Origin: Rhodobacterales bacterium
Lineage (GTDB): Bacteria > Pseudomonadota > Alphaproteobacteria > Rhodobacterales > Rhodobacteraceae
Reading direction: 5' to 3'
Length of the DNA stretch: 17,123 nt
NCBI GenBank assembly: GCA_013298675.1
Contig: JAAFIJ010000019.1
Span: 1 to 17,123, forward strand
Below are positions 1-9,053 of the stretch, piece by piece; positions within the stretch are counted from its first letter, which is position 1; each line of letters starts with the position of its first letter. Under the pieces are notes generated by a model that searched no databases, had not been told where the DNA came from, and worked only from the letters and a program-made list of their open reading frames with translations. Position numbers and translations under genes: made by a program.

Positions 1-792
1 CCCGGAGTCGCGACCACCAGCCTGTTGACCCGTGAAGCCGAAGCGATTGTCGGCCTGTCCGATGGTCGCAAGATCGGCACCAAGCTGGTCATCGCCGCCG
101 ATGGTCGTCATTCCACCATGCGTGAAGCAGCGGGTATTGACGCGAAGACTATCCGGTATGGGCAAAAGGCGCTGGCCTTTGCGGTGACCCACCCGCTTGC
201 GCATAACAACGTCTCGACCGAGATTCACCGAACCGGGGGGCCGTTCACGCTCGTGCCCCTGACCGACCGCGAAGGGCTGCCTTGTTCTGCAGTGGTTTGG
301 ATGGAAACCGGCCCCGTAGCACAGCACCTTGCAGCCCTGCCCCGGGCCGAATTTGAAGCCGCGCTTAACCTGCGGTCCTGTCAAATTCTTGGGCCGCTGA
401 CCCTTGCCTCTCGCATCACTGTTTGGCCTATCATCAGCCAGATTTCTGCGCGCATGTCGGGCGAGAGGATCGCCTTAATGGCCGAGGCAGCCCATGTCTT
501 GCCCCCCATCGGAGCGCAGGGTTTGAACATGAGCATGGCCGACCTTGACTGCCTTTTGTCACTTGCGACCGGCGACCGTGCTGGTTTGGGCGGTGCCAAG
601 ATGCTTGACGCCTATCACCGTCAGCGCCACCCAGACGCAAAGGCGCGGCTTGCAGGCATTGACGCACTGAACCGCGCGTCAATGTTGGGCACGCCCGCCC
701 TGCGCGATTTGCGTGCAAACGCCCTGTCAGCGCTTTACGCGCTGACACCGGTGCGAAAAACCCTGATGAAGGCGGGTTTGGGGCTGCGCTGA
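1..792 (+). CDS. UbiH/UbiF-family FAD-dependent hydroxylase, C-terminal part (5'-truncated by window edge)
   Basis: The reading frame is open from base 1, so the N-terminal part with the dinucleotide-binding GxGxxG fold lies outside the window. The visible part has the DG motif (IAADGRHS, about bases 94-117) that contacts FAD/NAD(P)H in aromatic-ring flavoprotein hydroxylases, and the second FAD motif as AEAAHVLPPIGAQGLN (about bases 481-528), followed by a helical C-terminus. Those motifs place it in the UbiH/UbiF/UbiL group, which hydroxylates the ring of ubiquinone precursors. The usual GD of the GDAAH motif reads AE here, a variant I associate with alphaproteobacterial Ubi hydroxylases. 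Its stop is two bases from the stop of the convergent aminotransferase. Which ring position it would hydroxylate cannot be told from this fragment. Confidence 0.85.
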   Translation, partial: PGVATTSLLTREAEAIVGLSDGRKIGTKLVIAADGRHSTMREAAGIDAKTIRYGQKALAFAVTHPLAHNNVSTEIHRTGGPFTLVPLTDREGLPCSAVVWMETGPVAQHLAALPRAEFEAALNLRSCQILGPLTLASRITVWPIISQISARMSGERIALMAEAAHVLPPIGAQGLNMSMADLDCLLSLATGDRAGLGGAKMLDAYHRQRHPDAKARLAGIDALNRASMLGTPALRDLRANALSALYALTPVRKTLMKAGLGLR

Positions 793-794
793 CC

Positions 795-1919
795 CTACAA
801 GACAGCGTCAGCGGCGCGGCGCAAACGGGCGACGGTTGCATCAACATCCTTCAACTTGTCCAACCCAAACAGGCCCAAACGGAAGGTGCGGAACTCTGGC
901 CCTTCTCCCACCTGCAACGGCACACCTGCCGCAATTTGCATGCCCTGTTCGCGGAACTTGGCCCCATTTTGCACCAACGGATCCTCTGTATAGGACACCA
1001 CAACACCGGGGGCCGCAAAACCATCGGCTGCAACCGACATAACCCCCTTTTCAGCCAACATCGCGCGAACGGTGGTGCCAAGTGCCCATTGTGCGGCCTT
1101 TGCTTGCACCCAGCCCATTGCTTTGGTTTCCATCATCGCGTCGCGCATGCCCACGATCGCATCTGTGGGCATGGTGGCATGATAGGCATGACCGCCACCT
1201 TCATAGGTCGCCATGATGCCGCGCCATTTCTTTAGATCAATCGCAAAGCTGTTGGAATTGGTGTCGGCAAGGCGTGTCTCGGCCAGCGGACTGAACATCA
1301 CAAACCCTGTAGCAGGTGATGCGGACCACCCCTTTTGCGGGGCCGAAATCAGCACATCCACACCCGTTGCCGCCATATCGACCCAAACACAGCCCGACGC
1401 GATGCAATCAAGCACCATCAGCGCCCCGACCTCATGCGCGGCGGCGGCCATTGCGGCGATGTAGTCATCTGGCAAAATGATGCCGGACGACGTTTCGACA
1501 TGCGGAGCAAAGACCGCATCGGGCTTTACCTCACGGATTTTGGCGCAGACTTCGTCAATCGGTGGCGGAGAAAACGGGGCCTTGGCCCCATTGCCTTGCT
1601 GGCGCGCCATCACGACAGTCGTTTGCGCCGCAAAGGCCCCTGCGTCGAATATCTGAGTCCAGCGGTAGGAAAACCATCCGTTGCGCACGATGAGCGCCGA
1701 ACCTTGCCCGAACTGCCGCGCCACAGCCTCCATTGCATAGGTGCCGCCACCGGGCACCAAAGCGACCGCGCTTGCGTTATAAACCTCTTTCAACAGGCCC
1801 GAGACGTCGCGCATCACGCCCTGAAACTTGGCCGACATATGGTTCAGACTGCGGTCGGTGAAGACCACCGAAAATTCTTGCAACCCATCCGGGTCAATAT
1901 GATCATGCGGCAGTTTCAT
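795..1919 (-). CDS. Class V PLP-dependent aminotransferase (alanine-glyoxylate / serine-pyruvate type)
   Basis: This 374-residue protein has the fold-type I pattern of class V aminotransferases: a glycine-rich cofactor loop VPGGGTYAMEA near residue 55, the aspartate that pairs with the PLP ring nitrogen in VLDCIAS (D171), and the Schiff-base lysine in SAPQKGWSAS (K196). The length and order fit the alanine-glyoxylate/serine-glyoxylate aminotransferase family, which moves an amino group from alanine or serine to glyoxylate or a related keto acid. The ATG at 1919 is preceded on the minus strand by GAGGAG at good spacing. It stands alone: convergent with the FAD hydroxylase and divergent from the RTX gene. 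The substrate is not determinable from sequence; cysteine desulfurase is less likely because the family's active-site cysteine loop is not apparent. Confidence 0.85.
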   Translation of the reverse strand: MKLPHDHIDPDGLQEFSVVFTDRSLNHMSAKFQGVMRDVSGLLKEVYNASAVALVPGGGTYAMEAVARQFGQGSALIVRNGWFSYRWTQIFDAGAFAAQTTVVMARQQGNGAKAPFSPPPIDEVCAKIREVKPDAVFAPHVETSSGIILPDDYIAAMAAAAHEVGALMVLDCIASGCVWVDMAATGVDVLISAPQKGWSASPATGFVMFSPLAETRLADTNSNSFAIDLKKWRGIMATYEGGGHAYHATMPTDAIVGMRDAMMETKAMGWVQAKAAQWALGTTVRAMLAEKGVMSVAADGFAAPGVVVSYTEDPLVQNGAKFREQGMQIAAGVPLQVGEGPEFRTFRLGLFGLDKLKDVDATVARLRRAADAVL

Positions 1920-2008
1920 GGCGCTCTCCTCTTTTGGCCAAGCCTAGCGCATTTGTTCGGGCACAAATACCCATTTCCGACCCCTGCATCGTCGCCTTCC
2001 CCCGAAAT

Positions 2009-2080
2009 CAGGAAATTCTCCTGGTCCCCGGGCAAACTGCCCTCGCGGCCAAACCGCCAAAGGTTCAGACCAAAGTCTGA
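2009..2080. promoter_or_regulatory. Two short palindromes in the divergent region upstream of the RTX gene
   Basis: The 254-bp gap between the divergent aminotransferase and RTX genes holds no convincing gene. It contains two perfect small inverted repeats: CAGGA-AATTC-TCCTG (2009-2023) and TCAGAC-CAAA-GTCTGA (2065-2080). Either could be an operator half-site pair, but inverted repeats this short also occur by chance and no clear -35/-10 pair was recognised. Confidence 0.2.
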
Positions 2081-2173
2081 TGTCCTATCGCCAAAGATGC
2101 GACCAAATGCCCTAGCTGGCCGACCCGACAAACGCGACGCTTCCGCAGCGAATAGTCTCAACCGGAGGATCAG

Positions 2174-4081
2174 ATGACCATTGCCCCGATTGCCCAAGTT
2201 GACAGTTTCACCGCCGCCCAGGGCGCAAATTCCACCACCATCACCGGCAATCTTGGGGCCAACAATGGCAACGGGGCCGATTACGACCCCGATGGCAGCA
2301 CGCTCGGTTGGGTAGCGGGCGCCGTCACCAGCCTTGCCGGCGACGGTGACCGCTTTCTGAGCGCCTTCTTTTCGGGCGGGGTTTTGTCCTTTCTGACCAT
2401 CCAGGGCACCGTGTCCTACCCCCATCCGGTCATCGTTACCTCAACCGCCATCAGAACAGCCGAAGGGGGCCAGGTCTTTCTCGATACGTCGGGGAATTTC
2501 CACTACACCTCGGCCCTTGGGTTTTCTGGGGCAGACAGCTTCACCTACACTCTGGTGCACGCCGATTTCAACTTCACCACCTCCACCGTCAGCCTGACCG
2601 TGGCCCCAACCGCGGGCGCAAATGACCGCCCCATCGCCGCCGACGATGCCTTTACCCTGGCCGAGGATACCGTCCTGTTCGGCAATCTTCTGGCCAACAA
2701 TGGCTTTGGGGCCGACAGTGATCCCGATGGCGACGCTCTGACTGTGGTGAACAACACGATCTTTTCCACTATGGGCGGGCTGGTGCGCATCTTTGTCGAT
2801 GGCAGCTTCACCTATACACCTCGCGCGGGCTTTTCGGGGGTCGATGGCTTTGACTACACCCTGCTTGACCCCTCGGGGGCCAAGGATATGGGCCATGTCA
2901 CGCTGACCGTTCAATCCATGAATGACGCACCCGAAGCTTTTGATGACAGCTTCACCGCGGTCCACGACCGCAGCCTGACCGGTAATGTTCTGGCCAATAA
3001 TGGCTCGGGCCCCGACCGCGATCAGGACGGCGATCTGTTGACCGTCGCGGCAGGTCCGATTGTTACGGCAGCGGGCGGCCTCGTCACCCTCAATGCCGAT
3101 GGCAGCTTCACCTACCAGCCCAAAAGCGGCTTTACCGGGCCAGATGGCTTTGACTACACCGTCCGCGACCCTTCAGGTGCCAGCGATATCGGCCATGTGA
3201 CCTTGAACGTCATCAACCGCGCCCCAGTGGCGCAGCTTGACGCCTTTTCAATGGGTTACCGCGCCACGGTCACCGGAAACGTCATGGCAAACAACGGCTC
3301 TGGCCCCGACAGCGACCCTGACGGCGATGCCATCTCGGTGGTCGCGGGCCGCTCTGTCTCGACCAAGGGGTCCATCTTGACCCTGGCCTCGGACGGCAGC
3401 TTCAGCTTCAAGGCGGGCGATCTGTCCTATGGGCTCGAAGTGATGACCTATACCCTGACCGACACGCTCGGCGCCACCCGATCGGGCAGCATGCAGTTCT
3501 GGGTCGGCGGTCACGGCGGCTTTCAGGGCGGCCCTTTGGACGACATTTGGGCAGGCTCTGCAAGCAATGACATCGCCATGTTGTCCTCTGGCGACGACAC
3601 AGCGGATGGCGGTGGCGGGGCCGATATCATCGGTGGCGGCGCGGGGGATGACAGCATTCTGGGCGGGCTCGGCAATGACCGCCTTTATGGCGAGGACGGC
3701 AAAGACGAATTGTCAGGCGGCGGCGGGGCCGACCGTTTGAACGGCGGCGCGGGCCGTGACCTGCTGAGAGGCGGCGCCGGGGCGGACCGCTTTGTGCTGA
3801 ATTCGTTTTCCTACGATGCCGACCGTATCGCCGATTTCACGGCCGCCGACCGGCTTGAGATCGCGGCGGCTGATCTTGGCCTTTCGGCAGGCCCGCTGGC
3901 TGACGCCACTTGGCTCGTGGCGCACGGCGGGGCCGATGGCAGCCACGGCCGCTTTGAATACCACGCCGCCAGCAAGAGCCTTTATTGGGACGCAGACGGC
4001 CTTTCCGCCACGGCAGACCTTCTGGTGGCAACCTTTGACACCAAGGTCAGCCTAACGATCGACAGCTTCGTGCTGGTCTAG
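2174..4081 (+). CDS. RTX-type secreted protein with cadherin-like tandem repeats
   Basis: The 635-residue protein starts at an ATG five bases after GGAGG (2164-2168). It has no N-terminal signal peptide. Four Ig/cadherin-like repeats follow (about residues 5-145, 153-251, 252-349 and 350-445). Each opens like PVAxxDAF and carries a block such as LANNGxGxDxDPDGDxLTV, whose clustered aspartates suggest calcium binding between domains. Residues about 478-540 are glycine/aspartate-rich RTX nonapeptides (GGxGxDxL type, e.g. GGLGNDRLYG), and the tail (541-635, containing LYWDADG and ending DSFVLV) resembles the serralysin-type C-terminal region. In known families this architecture is exported by a type I secretion system reading a C-terminal signal and folds outside the cell on Ca2+. 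No ABC/HlyD exporter genes lie in the window. A role in adhesion or biofilm is plausible but inferred; no enzymatic domain is visible. Confidence 0.85.
   Translation: MTIAPIAQVDSFTAAQGANSTTITGNLGANNGNGADYDPDGSTLGWVAGAVTSLAGDGDRFLSAFFSGGVLSFLTIQGTVSYPHPVIVTSTAIRTAEGGQVFLDTSGNFHYTSALGFSGADSFTYTLVHADFNFTTSTVSLTVAPTAGANDRPIAADDAFTLAEDTVLFGNLLANNGFGADSDPDGDALTVVNNTIFSTMGGLVRIFVDGSFTYTPRAGFSGVDGFDYTLLDPSGAKDMGHVTLTVQSMNDAPEAFDDSFTAVHDRSLTGNVLANNGSGPDRDQDGDLLTVAAGPIVTAAGGLVTLNADGSFTYQPKSGFTGPDGFDYTVRDPSGASDIGHVTLNVINRAPVAQLDAFSMGYRATVTGNVMANNGSGPDSDPDGDAISVVAGRSVSTKGSILTLASDGSFSFKAGDLSYGLEVMTYTLTDTLGATRSGSMQFWVGGHGGFQGGPLDDIWAGSASNDIAMLSSGDDTADGGGGADIIGGGAGDDSILGGLGNDRLYGEDGKDELSGGGGADRLNGGAGRDLLRGGAGADRFVLNSFSYDADRIADFTAADRLEIAAADLGLSAGPLADATWLVAHGGADGSHGRFEYHAASKSLYWDADGLSATADLLVATFDTKVSLTIDSFVLV
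2630..3220 (+). repeat. Two adjacent ~297-bp coding repeats (cadherin-like units 2 and 3)
   Basis: Units 2 and 3 of the RTX protein are each about 98-99 residues long and align without large gaps, including shared stretches such as DGSFTY, GFDYT and DPSGA. The similarity is also seen at DNA level, for example GATGGCAGCTTCACCTA and GATGGCTTTGACTACACC recur at about one repeat period. Units 1 and 4 are more diverged, so 2 and 3 look like the most recent duplication. Confidence 0.75.
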
Positions 4082-4182
4082 AGCGGGATGAGATTTCATG
4101 GAAACATCATAGTCGGAAATCGCGTTCGAGCCTTGGCGAGAGGCAGCGAATTCCGATTCCACTTAAACTCGTCCCGCTTTAG
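4078..4182. repeat. Imperfect long palindrome (REP/MITE-like intergenic element)
   Basis: The outer arms CTAGAGCGGGATGAG (4078-4092) and CTCGTCCCGCTTTAG (4168-4182) are reverse complements with two weak positions. Inside are further nested arms: TGGAA (4099-4103) with TTCCA (4157-4161), and TCGGAAATCGC (4113-4123) with GCGAATTCCGA (4146-4156; 10 of 11 match). The whole ~105-bp unit can fold into one long bulged hairpin. The motif beginning AGAGCGGGAT is, from memory, typical of abundant palindromic intergenic elements in alphaproteobacteria. The TAG of the left end is also the stop codon of the RTX gene. It may act as a transcription barrier between the RTX gene and the convergent regulator. 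Confidence 0.65.
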
Positions 4183-4212
4183 GCGAAGTCGCCCACCCCG
4201 GGGACGGCGGCC

Positions 4213-4668
4213 CTAGATCGGGCCGGGCCGCCGCTCCTCGGTCAAAAGCACATTGGCCTCGACCTGCCCCACACCGGGCAGGGTCATGATGCGGCGCCGC
4301 AGCACGCGTTCAAAATCGGCAATATCGCGCGCTACCACGCGCAGCCGGTAATCAAACAGCCCCAACACGTGCTGGACCACTTGCACTTCGGGGATCGCTT
4401 GCACCGCGCGTTCAAAATCCTCTAGCGAAACGCGGCCTTTGGTGGCCAACTTCACCCCCAAAAACACCGTCACCCCAAAGCCCAAAGCCGCGCGGTCAGC
4501 ATCCACACGTGCCCCCGCGATCACCCCGACCTCTTCCAGTCGCTTGACCCGCCGCCATGCCGCGGGTTGCGACAAACCCAACCGCCGCCCTAATTCCCCC
4601 GCCGATACGCCCGCATCTTGCGACAATTCCCGCAAGACCGCATGGTCCAGATCATCCAGATCTATCAC
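4213..4668 (-). CDS. Lrp/AsnC-family transcriptional regulator (second of a pair)
   Basis: This 151-residue protein has the two-part Lrp/AsnC layout: an N-terminal winged helix-turn-helix (about residues 3-60, with VSAGELGRRLGLSQPAAWRRVKRL spread over the recognition helices) and a C-terminal RAM/ligand-binding domain (about 68-148, including the VVARDIADFERVL stretch). Such proteins bind amino acids and form dimers to octamers that wrap DNA. It starts with GTG at 4668, and the GTGA overlap with the upstream regulator's stop implies translational coupling and matched expression. It ends next to the palindromic element. Being transcribed away from ilvC suggests a branched-chain or other amino-acid signal, but the ligand is an inference. 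Confidence 0.85.
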   Translation of the reverse strand: MIDLDDLDHAVLRELSQDAGVSAGELGRRLGLSQPAAWRRVKRLEEVGVIAGARVDADRAALGFGVTVFLGVKLATKGRVSLEDFERAVQAIPEVQVVQHVLGLFDYRLRVVARDIADFERVLRRRIMTLPGVGQVEANVLLTEERRPGPI

Positions 4669-5120
4669 AGTGGCAGCCCCTCAGAGTCCTTGATCGTCGC
4701 AATCAGCATCAAAGCGTCCACTTCCGCAATATGTGGCAGGGCCAGAATCCGCCCCCGATAGATCGTCTGATACTGTGCCATATCGCGTGCAATTACGTTC
4801 AGGCGCACATCCACCCGACCCAAAAAAGTCTCGATCGCCACCACCTCGGGCACCTCACGCGCCGCTTGAATAAACTCATCAAAGGCGCGCGGGTTGGTCT
4901 TATCCAAAGTAAATCGCAAAGAAACTTCGACCTCATAGCCCAAGGCGCGCCAATCTATCCGCGCCTGCGCCACCCCAATCACCCCGGCAGCGGTCAATCG
5001 ATCCAACCGCCGCGACAGCGTCGCTTGTGTCACCCCGGCCCGGGTCCCAAGTTCCGTACGCGACAAAGCAGGTTCGGCCAAATGGTGCCGCAATATTCGC
5101 CGATCCGCATCGTCAAGCTG

Positions 5121-5123
<3 letters not shown>
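4665..5123 (-). CDS. Lrp/AsnC-family transcriptional regulator (first of a pair)
   Basis: This is a 152-residue Lrp/AsnC protein with an N-terminal helix-turn-helix (about residues 3-58, LSRTELGTRAGVTQATLSRR region) and a C-terminal RAM domain (about 65-145, with NVIARDMAQYQTIY). It shares only the general family pattern with the following gene, so the two are paralogues rather than a recent duplication. The ATG at 5123 follows a weak GAAGAAA-type ribosome site. The start codon itself lies inside one copy of an 18-bp direct repeat in the shared promoter region with ilvC, which would fit autoregulation. The two regulators may form mixed oligomers, but this is speculation. Confidence 0.85.
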
Positions 5124-6275
<1,152 letters not shown>

Positions 6276-6308
6276 GCGGTCGACCTTATCACATACCATG
6301 TTCTGCAG

Positions 6309-6336
6309 GCGGCGCCTTCGGGCGCCGTTTGTTTTG
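6309..6336 (+). terminator. Rho-independent terminator of ilvC
   Basis: A 7-bp GC stem CGGCGCC / GGCGCCG (6310-6316 and 6321-6327) closed by the stable TTCG tetraloop is followed by TTTGTTTT. It lies 34 bp after the ilvC stop codon. Confidence 0.85.
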
Positions 6337-6403
6337 CGTCTCGCAACATCTGGCTTGGCGAACGTAAAACTCCGTGCAAAGGTTGTTGCAACAGGAGGAA
6401 ATC

Positions 6404-7651
6404 TTGACCCCTACCCCCGCAAACCATGACGCCCCCGGATGGCGAAAACAGCCCTGGGCGTTGGTGGCCTTTGGCTTTCTGGCCCTTGCGCTGGCATCAT
6501 CAGGGCGCGCAACCCTCAGCCTGTTGATGCCGGTTTGGACTCGCGAATTTGGCTGGACCAACAGCTATATCTCGGGCGTCGGTGCGGCGGCGTTGATTGT
6601 CATGGCGATAGTCGCCCCCTTTGCTGGGCGGATGATCGATAAGATGGGACCAAGATTCACCCTTAATCTGGGCATGGGACTGTTGGGCGTCGGCTGTGCG
6701 TTGGTTGCAACCATGAACGGCAAGCTGATGTTTGTGATCGGTTATGCGGGATTTTGTGCACTGGGTTTTGGTATCGTCGCCAGCCATGTTGTCGCCACCG
6801 CCGTTACGCGGTCGTTTTCTATACAACGCGGCGTTGCCGTTGGAACTGCGACCTCTGGCGCCACCGGTGGACAGTTCGTCATTGTGCCGCTGATCGCAGT
6901 TTTGCTGTCCTTCGCCAGTTGGCGGTGGTGTTTTGGTGCGCTGTCACTTGGCAGTCTGGCGCTGATCCCTTGCATACGCGCCCTGATGAAGGACAAAGCA
7001 GGGGCGCGATCTGACGCAGCGACTGACTCGCAAAGGTCCAGTTTTACGCAAGATTTCGGCCTTATCGTCCGTCGCCCTGCCTTTCACGCCCTGTTCTGGA
7101 GCTTTCTGATTTGTGGCTTCACCTCGACAGGGGCCATCGAGACGCATTTGCTGCCTTATGCCGCCTTTTGTGGCTTTCCGCCGGTGCAAAGTGCCTCGGC
7201 CTATGGGCTGCTTTCCCTTGTGAACCTGTTTGGTATGATCGGCGCAGGATGGCTGACCGACCGTGTGAACAGGCCGACGCTGCTTGCGTCGATCTATTTG
7301 CTGCGCGGGCTGACGTATATCGTTCTTTTTAATCTGCCCGGTGCCAACGTCGAAATGTTGTTCTTGTTCGCCATGCTCTTTGGCGTCGTTGACTATTCAA
7401 CCGTTCCCGTAACCGCCAGCCTTGCCGCCAGCCATATTGGCATTTCGGTGATGGGTCAGGCGATGGGCATGATTGCAGCCGGCCACGCGATCGGCGCGGC
7501 CTTAGCCGCATATTTTGGCGGCTATGTGTTTGACAACACCGGCGACTACGACCTGCTGTGGAAGGCTTCACTTTGGCTTTTGGTCGGAGCTGGGGCGATG
7601 GCGCTGCTGGTGTTGCGCATGGCCCCGATTTCGCAGCGCACACCTGCGTAG
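6404..7651 (+). CDS. Major facilitator superfamily transporter
   Basis: A 415-residue integral membrane protein with about 12 hydrophobic segments in two halves separated by a polar loop (around residues 200-220, with KDKAGARSDAATDSQRSS). The loop between the second and third segments carries the MFS signature A (GRMIDKMGPR, about residues 81-90). The overall look, including the FGWTNSYISG stretch after the first helix, is nearest to the monocarboxylate/oxalate-formate type MFS proteins, so a small organic acid is a reasonable but unproven substrate. The TTG at 6404 is preferred because AGGAGG (6393-6398) sits five bases upstream; an in-frame GTG at 6374 would place that site inside the gene. 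It follows the ilvC terminator and is probably an independent unit. Confidence 0.85.
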   Translation: MTPTPANHDAPGWRKQPWALVAFGFLALALASSGRATLSLLMPVWTREFGWTNSYISGVGAAALIVMAIVAPFAGRMIDKMGPRFTLNLGMGLLGVGCALVATMNGKLMFVIGYAGFCALGFGIVASHVVATAVTRSFSIQRGVAVGTATSGATGGQFVIVPLIAVLLSFASWRWCFGALSLGSLALIPCIRALMKDKAGARSDAATDSQRSSFTQDFGLIVRRPAFHALFWSFLICGFTSTGAIETHLLPYAAFCGFPPVQSASAYGLLSLVNLFGMIGAGWLTDRVNRPTLLASIYLLRGLTYIVLFNLPGANVEMLFLFAMLFGVVDYSTVPVTASLAASHIGISVMGQAMGMIAAGHAIGAALAAYFGGYVFDNTGDYDLLWKASLWLLVGAGAMALLVLRMAPISQRTPA

Positions 7652-7786
7652 TTGGCAGATGCGGCCCAATTGAACTGCCCGCTCGACTGCCCAAAGATGG
7701 TCGCTCAATCTAGGGCAGATCTCAATTGACAGGCTGTGGCAGCAAAGATAGGGCGAACACCTGAACATGCCACAGTGAGACTTTCC

Positions 7787-8950
7787 GTGCGTTTAACAAT
7801 TATTGACGGCTTTCGCGGCTTTTTTCTTGTTTTCATGATGATTATCCACTCGGATGCTTATCTCAAGACGCTGGTGGGAAGGTTGAACCACCACTCCTTT
7901 GGCTGGGTAGAAGATGCTCAGGGGTTTGTCTTTATGTCTGGCCTTGTTGTGGGGCTGGTTTATGGCGGGCGCTATATCCGCCATGGCTACGATGTGATGC
8001 GCCGTGCAATTTGGGCCCGAATAAAGACAATTTACTCACATCAATTTGCACTTATCTTGCTATTCTTGGCGGCTGCATTCATTGCGGCCCGTTTCTCTAT
8101 CTTGCCAAGAGAGTTGGAAACCTATGTGCATGAACCAGTCGCGCTGCCAGTGTTAAGTGCATTTTTGGTAACGGGATCGATGCATATGGGCATTTTGCCG
8201 ATGTACATCTTCTTTCTTGCGGCAACCCCTTTCGCTTTCAAATTGCTGAAAGAAGAAAACTACATGGCTTATGTCGCAATCGTTGCGCTCTTTTGGATAT
8301 TTGCGCAAACGCGTCTACCCGATTTGTTTGTTGAAACCATGGAAACACAAATGTCGGGTGCCGGACACAAGTTGAATCTTGGAATATACTTCAACATTTT
8401 TGGATGGCAGCTGCTGTTTTTTGGTGGATTGGCAATCGGGTATTTGATGGCTGCGAAGAAATTCAATGCACAAATCCTGTGGTCTCAGGATGCCTATAGG
8501 GCGTTTTTGGTTTGCGTTGGCATCTTCTTGGTCCTCGGTTTCTTCGATCGCATTGTGTTTAACTCATGGTTCGGGAATGATTTTACCCAAAGAATACTCA
8601 ATGAAACCGACCGCGGAAATCTTGGCATCATTTATGTCATCGCTTTTGCCGCGGACCTTTACATCGTGGCATGGTTGGTTGGCCCGGGCATGACTGCGAC
8701 ACAAAAATTCTGGCGCGTTGTTGCGCAGTCGTTGGTAAAAGTAGTGAGCTTGCGGCCGCTTGTATTTTTGGGTCAACACAGTCTGCATGTATTTTCAGCC
8801 CATATCATCCTTGTATACATCGTCGCGACTGTTTTCCAAGATGGCCCACCGTCAGCACTTGTTGCCAACATCTTGGTCTTACTGTCACCATTGCCGTTGT
8901 TTTTGGTTGCCTGGCTGCATGCGCTTTCAGTTAAGAAAACCGCAAAGTAG
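7787..8950 (+). CDS. OpgC-family membrane acyltransferase-like protein
   Basis: The 387-residue protein opens with RLTIIDGFRGFFLVFMM, the D-x-x-RG-containing first helix typical of OpgC and related membrane acyltransferases, followed soon by a histidine (MIIHSD) and about ten hydrophobic segments. OpgC proteins add succinyl groups to osmoregulated periplasmic glucans. No opgG/opgH glucan synthesis genes lie in the window, so the acceptor is unknown. The GTG at 7787 is chosen because it starts directly at the family core; GTGs at 7775 and 7736 are in-frame alternatives and none has a strong ribosome site. Base composition differs from neighbours: samples 8041-8100 and 8401-8460 are 45% and 48% G+C, against 65% for 6481-6540 in the transporter. 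This suggests a different origin. Confidence 0.8.
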   Translation: MRLTIIDGFRGFFLVFMMIIHSDAYLKTLVGRLNHHSFGWVEDAQGFVFMSGLVVGLVYGGRYIRHGYDVMRRAIWARIKTIYSHQFALILLFLAAAFIAARFSILPRELETYVHEPVALPVLSAFLVTGSMHMGILPMYIFFLAATPFAFKLLKEENYMAYVAIVALFWIFAQTRLPDLFVETMETQMSGAGHKLNLGIYFNIFGWQLLFFGGLAIGYLMAAKKFNAQILWSQDAYRAFLVCVGIFLVLGFFDRIVFNSWFGNDFTQRILNETDRGNLGIIYVIAFAADLYIVAWLVGPGMTATQKFWRVVAQSLVKVVSLRPLVFLGQHSLHVFSAHIILVYIVATVFQDGPPSALVANILVLLSPLPLFLVAWLHALSVKKTAK

Positions 8951-9053
8951 CATCAGCATTGCTTTGGCGGGTTGAAGCGAAGGACGCGATCAGTCGCGCC
9001 AACACTATTTTGGCAATTGCAATTGGCGACTTCTGAGCACAAGCGCGCTTGAT

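Noticed and set aside
1335..2177. A 280-codon plus-strand frame opposite the aminotransferase and into the RTX promoter region
   Set aside because: Its first part mirrors the aminotransferase; the remainder is low-complexity and no ribosome site or family motif supports it.
1916..2425. A 169-codon minus-strand frame across the RTX start
   Set aside because: It overlaps the RTX gene, which has a good ribosome site and clear domain repeats; the translation is glycine-rich without recognisable motifs.
8985..9025. Hairpin CGCGA-TCAG-TCGCG and palindrome CAATTGCAATTG between the convergent OpgC and SDR genes
   Set aside because: The stem is five base pairs with no adjoining T-run, and the palindrome is a simple repeat; neither is good enough to call a terminator or site.
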